DNA from: Flavobacterium azizsancarii
Lineage (GTDB): Bacteria > Bacteroidota > Bacteroidia > Flavobacteriales > Flavobacteriaceae
Length of the DNA stretch: 64,000 bases
Assembly (NCBI RefSeq): GCF_027980145.1
Contig: NZ_JAMZNK010000004.1
Coordinates: forward strand, 62,001 to 126,000
Direction: 5' to 3'
A program made the translations under genes and the position numbers. Under the pieces are notes generated by a model. The model saw only the letters and a program-made list of their open reading frames with translations. It was not told the origin of the DNA and made no database searches. Every line of letters starts with the position of its first letter. Within the stretch, counting starts at the first letter, position 1. This document shows positions 17,188 through 24,997 of the stretch, one piece after another.

Positions 17188-19287
17188 CTAAAATAAATAA
17201 TTTAATGCAATAGTTCCGTAATAATTTATTGGAAGTCCAGGATAATAATATCTTGGACTTGCGTTTCCAACCGCAACGGCATTAGGCAAAATCATAGAGG
17301 CATATTTTTCGTCAGTGACATTATTAATGCCAAAAGCCAGGTTTGTGTTTAGATTAGGAAGAATTTGAAAACGATAACCTGTTTTTAAATTAATGATATG
17401 ATAAGAATCTGAATAAAGAGAATTAGCATCATTTAAGGGGATTTTATCTGTAAACTGAAAATCAGCAGAAAAATATAAACCCAAAACCATATTTAAAATT
17501 ATTCCTGCATTTACTTTATTTGCGGCGACCCCGGTTAATTTATTTCCTGAATAATCATTTCCGTTATCGACAAAATCGTTAAACTCATATTTCCCCAGGG
17601 AAGCAGTGATGTAAGAGTTTAAATTGAAAAACCGATTAATAGGCCAATTGTGTTTTGCTAAAATTTCGATTCCTTCATGAAATGTTTTACCGGCATTTAT
17701 ACCTTCATACTGGTCATCACCAATTCTTTTTGCCACTAATAAATCTTTTATTTCCATTCGATAAACAGCAAATTCTGTATAGAGATTTTTATTGAAGAAA
17801 TAGAATTTTCCACCCGCTTCAAAATTATAACCGCTTTCAGGTTTTATATCCGGATTAATATTGCCTGAACTTGTAAGTGTTTCTTCGGTGGCCGGCAATG
17901 AAAATCCCCTACTTATCGAAAAGTACAAAGTTTTTTGCTCATTGGGTTTAAAGAGAAAAGACAATTGTGGCGAAAAGATTCCGTCATAACTGTATTTTTC
18001 AGTTGAAGAAGTATTGTTAGGAAGAGAATTCGTTAGCTCAAAATGAGTTTCATTATAATTCAATCCGGCTTGTAATTCGAATTTATCCGAAAGCAAAGTT
18101 CTGATTTGAGAAAAAATATTATAAAAATGTCTTTTTTGGTCTGTTTCAGTAAGTTGATTGCCTTGTAAACTTCCTTGACCATTATTGGTTTTGTATAGAT
18201 TTTCAAAAGTGTTTCCGTTATAATTATCTGTGAAATATTCAATTCCGGCAATAAATTGATTCTCGATTTTACTAATTTTAAAATCTCCCGAAAATTGCGT
18301 TCTTCCGCCAGTTCCAAAAGTATATTGACGTAAAATATCAAAAGGACGAGGTTCATTACTATCCTTATAATTAATAAAAACCGAAGTTGAATTGCGCAGA
18401 TGATCATTAATTTTAAAATCATAAGCCAATCCACCTAAAGTCGATTTGTATTCCTTATATCCTTTTGAAGCCACCCATGTTGGAGCACCTAGTTTTGGAT
18501 TATTATCAAAAACTTCTTTACTAATCGAACTTGGAATGAAAGCTTTCAAATATGTGTAATTCGAAAAATAGGTCAACTTGCTATTTTTCTTTTTAAATAA
18601 TTCTCCGGCGAGCGTTATTCCTTCCCGATTATACGAACTGTTTTCTCGCCATCCGTCCGTTTTAAGATTATGATAACTGATATTCAAACTAGAACTTTTC
18701 TCATTCAGGCTGTAATTCAAGCTGTTTTTGAGTAATCCAAACGAACCAAAGACACTGCTGACACCGGCATTTTCTCCATTTGACTTTGAAAGTTGAGGTG
18801 AAATCAAAATTGCACCGCCCAAACCGGCTCCGTAAATACTAGAAAGCGGACCTTTGATAACTTCAATTTGTCCGATGTTTTCCAGATCAATATCATCAAT
18901 AACCGTTTCGCTATTTCCGGAAGTCAGGGGAATACTGCCATAAAAAGCCCTGATTTTATTAGTTCCATAAGGAGATCTTGCGCCAATACCCCGAATCGAA
19001 ATTCGGGTTGTAGTAAAATTAGAAGATTGCATAAAAACTCCTGGAATTGTATTAATGACAGTGCTAATATCTGTGGCATTATTTTGCAAAAGGTCTTTTT
19101 TAGATAAAATTCCAATAGAAGCAGGAGTGTTTTGCAATCGATCATTAACATGAAGTGAACTAATGACAACTTCATCCAGTTTTTGGGTTTTTAAAGAATC
19201 AATAGTTTTGTTTTCTCTTTTTTGTGCCTCGATGTTATGGAAACATAAAAACACAAGAAGAAGAAAACAATATTTTTTTAAAATCAT
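17188..19287 (-). CDS. TonB-dependent outer-membrane receptor
   Basis: A 699-residue receptor that takes up a ligand, commonly an iron chelate or vitamin, across the outer membrane using TonB energy. From the chosen start the signal peptide is ILKKYCFLLLVFLCFHNIEAQ, followed by a TonB box-like LDEVVISS and a plug domain with IRGIGARSPYG, then VIKGPLSSIYGAGLGGAILI. The rest is a 22-strand type barrel that ends in an aromatic residue (IALNYLF). There is no N-terminal carboxypeptidase-like domain, so it is not a SusC protein; the pattern resembles FecA/CirA siderophore receptors. The frame is open to 19335, but the Met at 19287 starts a normal signal peptide. Ligand unknown. Confidence 0.9.
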   Translation of the reverse strand: MILKKYCFLLLVFLCFHNIEAQKRENKTIDSLKTQKLDEVVISSLHVNDRLQNTPASIGILSKKDLLQNNATDISTVINTIPGVFMQSSNFTTTRISIRGIGARSPYGTNKIRAFYGSIPLTSGNSETVIDDIDLENIGQIEVIKGPLSSIYGAGLGGAILISPQLSKSNGENAGVSSVFGSFGLLKNSLNYSLNEKSSSLNISYHNLKTDGWRENSSYNREGITLAGELFKKKNSKLTYFSNYTYLKAFIPSSISKEVFDNNPKLGAPTWVASKGYKEYKSTLGGLAYDFKINDHLRNSTSVFINYKDSNEPRPFDILRQYTFGTGGRTQFSGDFKISKIENQFIAGIEYFTDNYNGNTFENLYKTNNGQGSLQGNQLTETDQKRHFYNIFSQIRTLLSDKFELQAGLNYNETHFELTNSLPNNTSSTEKYSYDGIFSPQLSFLFKPNEQKTLYFSISRGFSLPATEETLTSSGNINPDIKPESGYNFEAGGKFYFFNKNLYTEFAVYRMEIKDLLVAKRIGDDQYEGINAGKTFHEGIEILAKHNWPINRFFNLNSYITASLGKYEFNDFVDNGNDYSGNKLTGVAANKVNAGIILNMVLGLYFSADFQFTDKIPLNDANSLYSDSYHIINLKTGYRFQILPNLNTNLAFGINNVTDEKYASMILPNAVAVGNASPRYYYPGLPINYYGTIALNYLF

Positions 19288-19328
19288 AAAAGAGTTTGTT
19301 GAGCAGTTTCTGGATGAAAAAAAAATTA

Positions 19329-19461
19329 ACCGCAAAGAACGTTAAGATTTATACCCTATGTTAACTTTATAAAACACAAAGTTCGCAAAGCTAGTTCGAT
19401 ACAAAGCTTTGCGAACTTTTCATTTTATAAAACTACAAAAAAACTTAGCGTTCTTTACGGT
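19329..19461. repeat. Nested palindromic intergenic element
   Basis: Two inverted-repeat layers. The inner hairpin pairs 19378-19392 with 19405-19419 (15 bp perfect), extended by TTATAAAA arms to 19367-19430. The outer arms, 19329-19346 and 19444-19461, are 18-bp inverted copies with two differences. The arms hold the CGCAAAG motif. It looks like a REP/MITE-type element of 133 bp with no coding capacity. The inner hairpin may also end the sugar dehydrogenase transcript. Confidence 0.75.
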
Positions 19462-19498
19462 AAAATTAATTATGTTTCTAAGAAACCTAATTTGGAAT

Positions 19499-20773
19499 TT
19501 ATTTTTTAGCCGTTACCTTCCAAATTGTATTTCCGCTATCATCATTAACCAAAAGAGACCCGTCTTGCATGACAGTTACCGCAACCGGACGTCCGTAAAC
19601 TTCAGCTTTGTCAGCATTAGAAATAAAACCAGTTAAGAAATCTTCCGGTTTCCCGGAAGGTTTTCCGTTAGCAAAAGGAACGAAAACAACTTTATATCCT
19701 GATATTTTAGCACGATTCCAGGAACCATGTTGTCCTACGAAAGCCCCGTTTCTATATTTTTCAGGAAAAGCAGTTTTGTTATAAAATGCCAATCCCAAAG
19801 ATGCTGTATGAGCGCCAACCGGAACGTCAGGAACAATAGATTTGGCCGCAAGATCTTTGCGCTCACCTTTCATTCTTGGATCAAGATTGTTTCCGTAATA
19901 AGAATATGGCCAGCCATAAAAAGCATCTCGTTTTACACTTGTAATATAATCAGGAACCAAGTCATCACCCAATTCATCACGTTCGTTAACCGCAGTCCAA
20001 AGTTCCTTATTTACAGGATTCCAATCCATTCCAACAGGATTTCTAAGACCGGCAGCATAGATTTTTTCACCGATTCCGTCAGGATTAATTTCTAAGATAT
20101 CAGCACGGCGCACCTCTTTGTCCATTCCGTTTTCACCAACATTACTTCCGGAACCTACCGAAACGTAAATTTTTGTTCCCTCAGGATTAGCAATTATATT
20201 TCTTGTCCAGTGATTGTTGTAGCCTCCGGCAGGAAGTTCAAGAATTTTGGTTCCTTTTGTTTCTAATTTTAAAGGAGCATTTTTATAAGGATAACGATAT
20301 AAGCCGTCAGTATTGGCAACATAAAAAAAGTCTTTAAGAACTAACATTCCAAATGGTCTGTTGAGGTCTTTTAGAAAAACTTCACGAGTTTCAAATTTTC
20401 CGTCCTTGTCTTTATCGCGAAGAATTATAATTTGATTTTTACTTGTTCTCGTGCCGCTTTCCACAACAAAAATATCGTTGTTTGGTGCAATGTAGGTCCA
20501 ACGTGGATTCTCAAAACCATCAGCAAATTTCGTAACTGTAAAACCTTCCGGTGCAATTGGTGTTTTGCCTTCCGGCCAGCCAATCACTTTGCTATTATTC
20601 GTTTTCGATTCGGTTGCGTACGGTGGAGGTAAAGTGAGATCGCCAATAGCAGTTTTTACAATAATATCAGGTTGTTTTGCCAGAGCTTCTTTTTCTTCTT
20701 TTTTTACCTGCCCGTTGCAGGCTGTCATTATTGCCAGTAGGGATATCGAAAATATTTGTGCAGTAGTTCTCAT
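19499..20773 (-). CDS. Lipoprotein PQQ-dependent sugar/sorbosone dehydrogenase-like protein
   Basis: A 424-residue six-bladed beta-propeller of the glucose/sorbosone dehydrogenase (GSDH) family, with a lipoprotein signal ending at C19 (LLAIMTAC). Family landmarks: PEGFTVTKFADGFENPRW near 75-92, NNHWTRNI with the conserved His near 189-196, AGLRNPVGMDWNP near 240-252 and GQHGSWNRAKISGYKV near 347-362. Soluble relatives oxidise aldoses with pyrroloquinoline quinone, but many Bacteroidota members have no proven substrate. The sequence lacks a cytochrome c domain, so electrons would go to another acceptor. It is probably in the periplasm or outer membrane. Same strand as the TonB receptor, but a palindromic element separates them. 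Confidence 0.85.
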   Translation of the reverse strand: MRTTAQIFSISLLAIMTACNGQVKKEEKEALAKQPDIIVKTAIGDLTLPPPYATESKTNNSKVIGWPEGKTPIAPEGFTVTKFADGFENPRWTYIAPNNDIFVVESGTRTSKNQIIILRDKDKDGKFETREVFLKDLNRPFGMLVLKDFFYVANTDGLYRYPYKNAPLKLETKGTKILELPAGGYNNHWTRNIIANPEGTKIYVSVGSGSNVGENGMDKEVRRADILEINPDGIGEKIYAAGLRNPVGMDWNPVNKELWTAVNERDELGDDLVPDYITSVKRDAFYGWPYSYYGNNLDPRMKGERKDLAAKSIVPDVPVGAHTASLGLAFYNKTAFPEKYRNGAFVGQHGSWNRAKISGYKVVFVPFANGKPSGKPEDFLTGFISNADKAEVYGRPVAVTVMQDGSLLVNDDSGNTIWKVTAKK

Positions 20774-20925
20774 TTCGGTTTAGGGTTAAATGTTTATAGA
20801 ACAACAATTTAGTAAAATTAAAAATAGTTGCAAGAAAATATTTGTAAATATTATGTGATATTTAACATTCTTAAAAAAATATGTGTCCAGCTTATTTTGA
20901 TACTTACAGTTTGGTTGTAATTCTG

Positions 20926-20933
20926 TATCTTTG
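20926..20933 (+). promoter_or_regulatory. Promoter -7 element of hpt
   Basis: TATCTTTG matches TAnnTTTG exactly and lies 24 bases before the hpt ATG. No TTG is present at the standard distance; the nearest are at 20897 and 20911. Confidence 0.55.
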
Positions 20934-20957
20934 CGCATTATTTTAAACATAAAAATA

Positions 20958-21488
20958 ATGATACAACTTCACGATAAACAATTTGTTCCGTTTATTTCGG
21001 CCAAAGAAATTGATTTTGCTTTAACTAAAATAGTTGCTCAGGTAGAAGATGATTTTGGAGACGATACCCCAATTTTTATTGGTGTCTTAAATGGTGCATT
21101 CATGGTTGTTGCCGATTTTCTGAAAAAATACAAAAGTCCTTGCGAGGTTTCATTTATAAAAATGGCATCTTATGAAGGAACTGAAACTACTAATGCTGTA
21201 AAAGAATTAATAGGGATTAATCAGGATTTGACAGGTAGAACCGTGATTATCATCGAAGATATTATCGATACCGGAAATACAATCGAAGAATTGAAACGCA
21301 TATTTAAAGAACAAAATGTAAAACATTTTAAAATTGCAACTTTGTTTTTTAAACCGGATGCCTATAAAAAAGATATTAAAATAGATTATATCGGAATCAG
21401 GATTCCAAATAAATTTATCGTTGGTTACGGTTTGGACTACGATGGTTTGGGACGAAATTTAGCCGAAGTATATAAATTGGCAGAATAA
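20958..21488 (+). CDS. hpt: Hypoxanthine phosphoribosyltransferase
   Basis: A 176-residue purine salvage enzyme that joins hypoxanthine (or guanine) to PRPP. The PRPP-binding loop IIIEDIIDTGNT is near residues 95-106, and the C-terminal GYGLDYDG.GRN segment is typical of HPRT. The frame can be read from a TTG at 20931, but that codon overlaps the -7 promoter element, so the ATG at 20958 must be the start. It begins a plus-strand run of purine and GTPase genes (hpt, adk, then obgE after a membrane protein gene). Confidence 0.95.
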   Translation: MIQLHDKQFVPFISAKEIDFALTKIVAQVEDDFGDDTPIFIGVLNGAFMVVADFLKKYKSPCEVSFIKMASYEGTETTNAVKELIGINQDLTGRTVIIIEDIIDTGNTIEELKRIFKEQNVKHFKIATLFFKPDAYKKDIKIDYIGIRIPNKFIVGYGLDYDGLGRNLAEVYKLAE

Positions 21489-21561
21489 TTACAAACACAC
21501 ACAACTATATATTCATTTAAAACTTCTTGTAAAAACAGAAGTAACAACACTCACTCATATT

Positions 21562-22134
21562 ATGATTAACATTGTTTTATTTGGAAAGCCGGGAGCAGGA
21601 AAAGGAACTCAGGCAGAATTTTTAAAAGAAAAATACAAATTAACACACCTTTCAACAGGAGATATTTTTCGTTTTAATTTAAAAAATGATACAGATTTAG
21701 GTAAGAAAGCAAGGGTTTTTATGGACAATGGAGAATTGGTTCCTTGCGAAGTTACAACTGCAATGTTAATAGATGAGGTAAATAAAAACCCTAATACACA
21801 AGGATTTTTGTTTGATGGTTATCCAAGAACTTTAGATCAGGCAGAAGCCCTGGATAAATTCTTGCCAACTATTGGGACAAGTGTTACGGCTACAATCGCA
21901 TTAGAAGCTGATGATGAAATTCTTGTAGCGCGTTTGTTAGAAAGAGGAAAAACAAGTGGAAGAGTAGACGATCAGGACGAAGAAAAAATTCGTGTAAGAT
22001 ATCAGGAATACAATGAGAAAACTGCTCCGCTAATTGGATATTATAAAGAACAAAATAAGTTTCATGCTGTAAATGGTATCGGAACTATCGAAGAAATTAC
22101 AGAACGATTAACGTCAGTTATAGATAATTTGTAG
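21562..22134 (+). CDS. adk: Adenylate kinase
   Basis: A 190-residue enzyme that interconverts ATP+AMP and 2 ADP. The P-loop GKPGAGKGTQ is at residues 8-17, followed by HLSTGDIFR (AMP-binding region, about 33-41), DGYPRTLDQAEAL near 84-96, and the short LID type ERGKTSGRVDDQ near 126-137. The LID lacks the zinc-binding Cys residues of long adenylate kinases. Length suits the short bacterial type. It follows hpt by 73 bases on the same strand and probably shares its transcript. Confidence 0.97.
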   Translation: MINIVLFGKPGAGKGTQAEFLKEKYKLTHLSTGDIFRFNLKNDTDLGKKARVFMDNGELVPCEVTTAMLIDEVNKNPNTQGFLFDGYPRTLDQAEALDKFLPTIGTSVTATIALEADDEILVARLLERGKTSGRVDDQDEEKIRVRYQEYNEKTAPLIGYYKEQNKFHAVNGIGTIEEITERLTSVIDNL

Positions 22135-22363
22135 AAGCTTTTCCAGCTGCCGTTTCAAGTCCAAAACTAAAAAAATTATTTTTCTATCCCAATGTTTCGG
22201 GATAAAACAAAACTTCTTCTGATACTTTTAGGAGTCAATTGTTTTAAGAAATGAAAAATTAGTTTTTTTAGCTCCGGACTTTTTTCTTCTCCCAATGGGA
22301 TTGGTATGAAATATTAAGAACAAATTGCATTAACGAACTATTAAATAACGAATAACCCTCAAA

Positions 22364-23638
22364 TTGGAAATACTAATAATATTTTTTCTAATACTATTAA
22401 ATGGAGTTTTCTCTATGTCTGAAATTGCACTTATTTCAGCAAGAAAAAACAGACTTGAAACTGCTGCAAAAAAAGGAAATAAAAGTGCGAAAATTGCACT
22501 TGATTTGGCTAATTCGCCAAATAAGTTTTTGTCTACGGTACAGATCGGAATTACTTTGATCGGGATTTTGACAGGTATTTACAGTGGGGATAAAATCACA
22601 ATAGATGTAGAGGCATTTGTTAACGGATTTGCGATTTTCAGACCCTATGCACATTCAGTTGCAGTTGGGATTGTCGTAGTAGTTTTGACATTTTTCTCAT
22701 TAGTTTTAGGAGAGCTATTACCAAAACGAATTGGTTTGAATTATCCAGAATCGATTGCAAAAATGGTAGCATTGCCAATGAAGATTGTTTCGATTATTAC
22801 AGCGCCGTTTATATGGCTGCTTACCACTTCGACTGATTTTTTATTGAATGTTTTGCAAATCAAACCTTCGGCTGACGGTAAAGTAACCGAGGAAGAAATT
22901 AAAGCCATAATAAAAGAAGGAACTGAAGGCGGAGAAGTTCAGGAAATTGAACAAGATATCGTAGAGCGTGTTTTTCATATTGGAGACAGAAAAGTAAGTT
23001 CGTTAATGACACACCGCAAATCGGTAGATATGTTGCCTTTTAATGCAGACAAAGCAAAAATAAAAGAATTGGTTTTAATGGATTTACATACCATTTACCC
23101 GGTTTACAGAGATAATTATGACGATATAGTAGGGATTGTAACCTTAAAAAATATATTTGCGAATATCGAAAATGATCATTTCGATCTAGGAGCAATAATG
23201 ATAGATGCTCCCTATTTAATGGAGCAGACAACAGCTTATAAAGCACTTGAAAATTTTAAAAGAACAGGCGTTCATTACGCCTTAGTATCTGATGAGTATG
23301 GTGTTTTTCAAGGGATAATTACATTAAATGACATTCTCGAAGCTCTGGTTGGAGATGCATCTGATTTTTATAAAGATGAATTTAAATTAGTAGAACGAGA
23401 AGATGGTTCGTGGTTGGTTGACGGACATTATTCATTACATGATTTTCTAACGTATTTTGAGTTAGACGAATTAACAAATGATTACGAAGTTAACACAGTA
23501 AGCGGAATGATTATGACTGAGCTTTCTCATATTCCGAAAGAAGGCGAAAAATTAATCTGGCAAAAATTTGTGTTAGAAGTCATCGATATGGATGGCGTAA
23601 AGATTGATAAAGTGCTGGTAAAAGCACTAAAAGAGTAA
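22364..23638 (+). CDS. CNNM/CBS-domain membrane protein (HlyC/CorC family)
   Basis: A 424-residue inner-membrane protein. It has an N-terminal CNNM (DUF21) domain with about four TM segments (residues 1-190, including LNGVFSMSEIALISARK and LVLGELLPKRIGL), two CBS domains (about 205-335, with SLMTHRKSVDMLP and YALVSDEYGVFQGIITLNDILEAL), and a C-terminal CorC_HlyC domain. Relatives affect Mg2+ or Co2+ resistance or efflux, and the hemolysin label is historical. The best start is TTG at 22364: it gives the complete first TM segment, whereas the first ATG would remove 17 residues of it. Located 229 bases after adk, where I see only a weak TATCCC/GGGATA hairpin near 22185-22204. Confidence 0.9.
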   Translation: MEILIIFFLILLNGVFSMSEIALISARKNRLETAAKKGNKSAKIALDLANSPNKFLSTVQIGITLIGILTGIYSGDKITIDVEAFVNGFAIFRPYAHSVAVGIVVVVLTFFSLVLGELLPKRIGLNYPESIAKMVALPMKIVSIITAPFIWLLTTSTDFLLNVLQIKPSADGKVTEEEIKAIIKEGTEGGEVQEIEQDIVERVFHIGDRKVSSLMTHRKSVDMLPFNADKAKIKELVLMDLHTIYPVYRDNYDDIVGIVTLKNIFANIENDHFDLGAIMIDAPYLMEQTTAYKALENFKRTGVHYALVSDEYGVFQGIITLNDILEALVGDASDFYKDEFKLVEREDGSWLVDGHYSLHDFLTYFELDELTNDYEVNTVSGMIMTELSHIPKEGEKLIWQKFVLEVIDMDGVKIDKVLVKALKE

Positions 23639-23645
23639 AAATAAA

Positions 23646-23800
23646 ATAGTTTTCAGTTTCTGTTTTTAGTTGCAGTATGCATTAAAAACTGATACTGCGG
23701 CTGAGAATAAAAATTTGTTTCAGGTTTTATTCTGTTTCAGGTTTCAAGTTAAGTGTGTTGCGCCAACTTGAAATCTCAAACTTTAAACTTTAAACTATAC
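23646..23800. repeat. Short intergenic repeat cluster before obgE
   Basis: Begins eight bases after a stop codon with AGTTTTCAGT (inverse of ACTGAAAACT), continues with a degenerate copy around 23685-23705 and with GTTTCAGG/GTTTCAAG motifs near 23717-23750. It ends in an inverted repeat (23742-23750 with 23765-23773, AACTTGAAA). It contains the same motif types as the purK-purE gap. Confidence 0.55.
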
Positions 23801-23817
23801 ATAAACAAAAAAAGAAA

Positions 23818-24819
23818 ATGACAGAAGGAAATTTTGTAGATTATGTTAAGATATATGTTTCTTCCGGAAAGGGAGGAAAAGGATCTACGCATTTACATAG
23901 AGAGAAATTTATTGAAAAAGGAGGCCCGGACGGAGGTGATGGTGGTCGAGGCGGACACGTATATTTAGTTGGAAATAAAGGGCTTTGGACACTTTTTCAT
24001 TTAAAATTTGCTCGTCATATTAAAGCTGGTCACGGTGGTGATGGAGGAGGAGATCGTAGTACAGGTGCTGATGGAGATGATAAATTTATCGAAGTGCCTT
24101 TAGGTACTGTTGTAAAAGATAAAGAAACCGGAGAAACCTTATTCGAAATTACCGAAGATGGCGAAAAACAGATTCTTTCAAGAGGTGGAAAGGGTGGATT
24201 AGGAAACTGGCATTTTAGAAGTTCAACGAATCAGACACCAAGATATGCTCAACCTGGTTTACCGGGTGTAGAGATGGATGTGATTCTTGAATTGAAAGTT
24301 TTGGCAGACGTTGGTTTAGTAGGTTTTCCTAATGCAGGAAAATCAACTTTATTATCTGTGTTGACTTCTGCAAAACCAAAAATTGCTGATTATCCTTTTA
24401 CAACTCTAAAACCAAACTTAGGAATTGTAGCTTACAGAGATTTTCAATCTTTTGTAATCGCTGATATTCCTGGTATTATTGAAGGAGCTGCTGAAGGAAA
24501 AGGTTTAGGACATTATTTCCTGCGTCATATTGAGCGTAACTCAACATTGTTGTTTTTAGTTCCTGTTGATACGCCGGACATTAAAGGAGAATATGATATT
24601 TTGGTAAATGAACTTACTAAATACAATCCTGAAATGCTTGATAAAGAACGTTTATTAGTAATCTCAAAATGTGATATGCTGGATGACGAACTAAAAGCAG
24701 AACTGAAAGTTGAATTGGATGTCGCTTTCAAGGATATTCCTTATATGTTTATTTCGTCTGTTGCTCAACAAGGATTAACGGAGCTCAAGGATAAGCTTTG
24801 GAAAATGTTGAATGAATAA
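23818..24819 (+). CDS. obgE: Ribosome-assembly GTPase ObgE/CgtA
   Basis: A 333-residue Obg GTPase that acts in 50S subunit assembly and stress control. The Gly-rich Obg domain spans about residues 2-158 ([39 protein letters not shown]). The G domain follows, with P-loop GFPNAGKST near 167-175, the switch I DYPFTTL near 191-197, DIPGIIEGA for G3 and SKCD for G4. There is no C-terminal OCT extension, as is common in Bacteroidota. It is preceded by the short repeat cluster and followed by a terminator. Confidence 0.97.
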   Translation: MTEGNFVDYVKIYVSSGKGGKGSTHLHREKFIEKGGPDGGDGGRGGHVYLVGNKGLWTLFHLKFARHIKAGHGGDGGGDRSTGADGDDKFIEVPLGTVVKDKETGETLFEITEDGEKQILSRGGKGGLGNWHFRSSTNQTPRYAQPGLPGVEMDVILELKVLADVGLVGFPNAGKSTLLSVLTSAKPKIADYPFTTLKPNLGIVAYRDFQSFVIADIPGIIEGAAEGKGLGHYFLRHIERNSTLLFLVPVDTPDIKGEYDILVNELTKYNPEMLDKERLLVISKCDMLDDELKAELKVELDVAFKDIPYMFISSVAQQGLTELKDKLWKMLNE

Positions 24820-24839
24820 TAAAATACTAGTTGTATACC

Positions 24840-24873
24840 AAAAGGTGTTCTTTAAATAGAGCACCTTTTTTTT
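24840..24873 (+). terminator. Terminator of obgE
   Basis: A 12-bp stem (24840-24851 with 24858-24869, one wobble) followed by a T-run, 20 bases after the obgE stop codon. Confidence 0.85.
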
Positions 24874-24997
24874 GTTTTTCAAAATGTTAAATTCGTAATG
24901 AAATGCTAAAAATTCGGGATCATATTTATTTTTGATTATGATTAGAATGGTATAATTATGAAAATGAGTTATATTCGCAGAACTTAAACAAAATAAC

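Noticed and set aside
20931..20957. TTG start for hpt
   Set aside because: The codon is part of the -7 promoter element TATCTTTG, so it cannot be translated from that promoter.
22185..22204. TATCCC/GGGATA hairpin after adk as a terminator
   Set aside because: The stem is only six base pairs and is not followed by a T-run.
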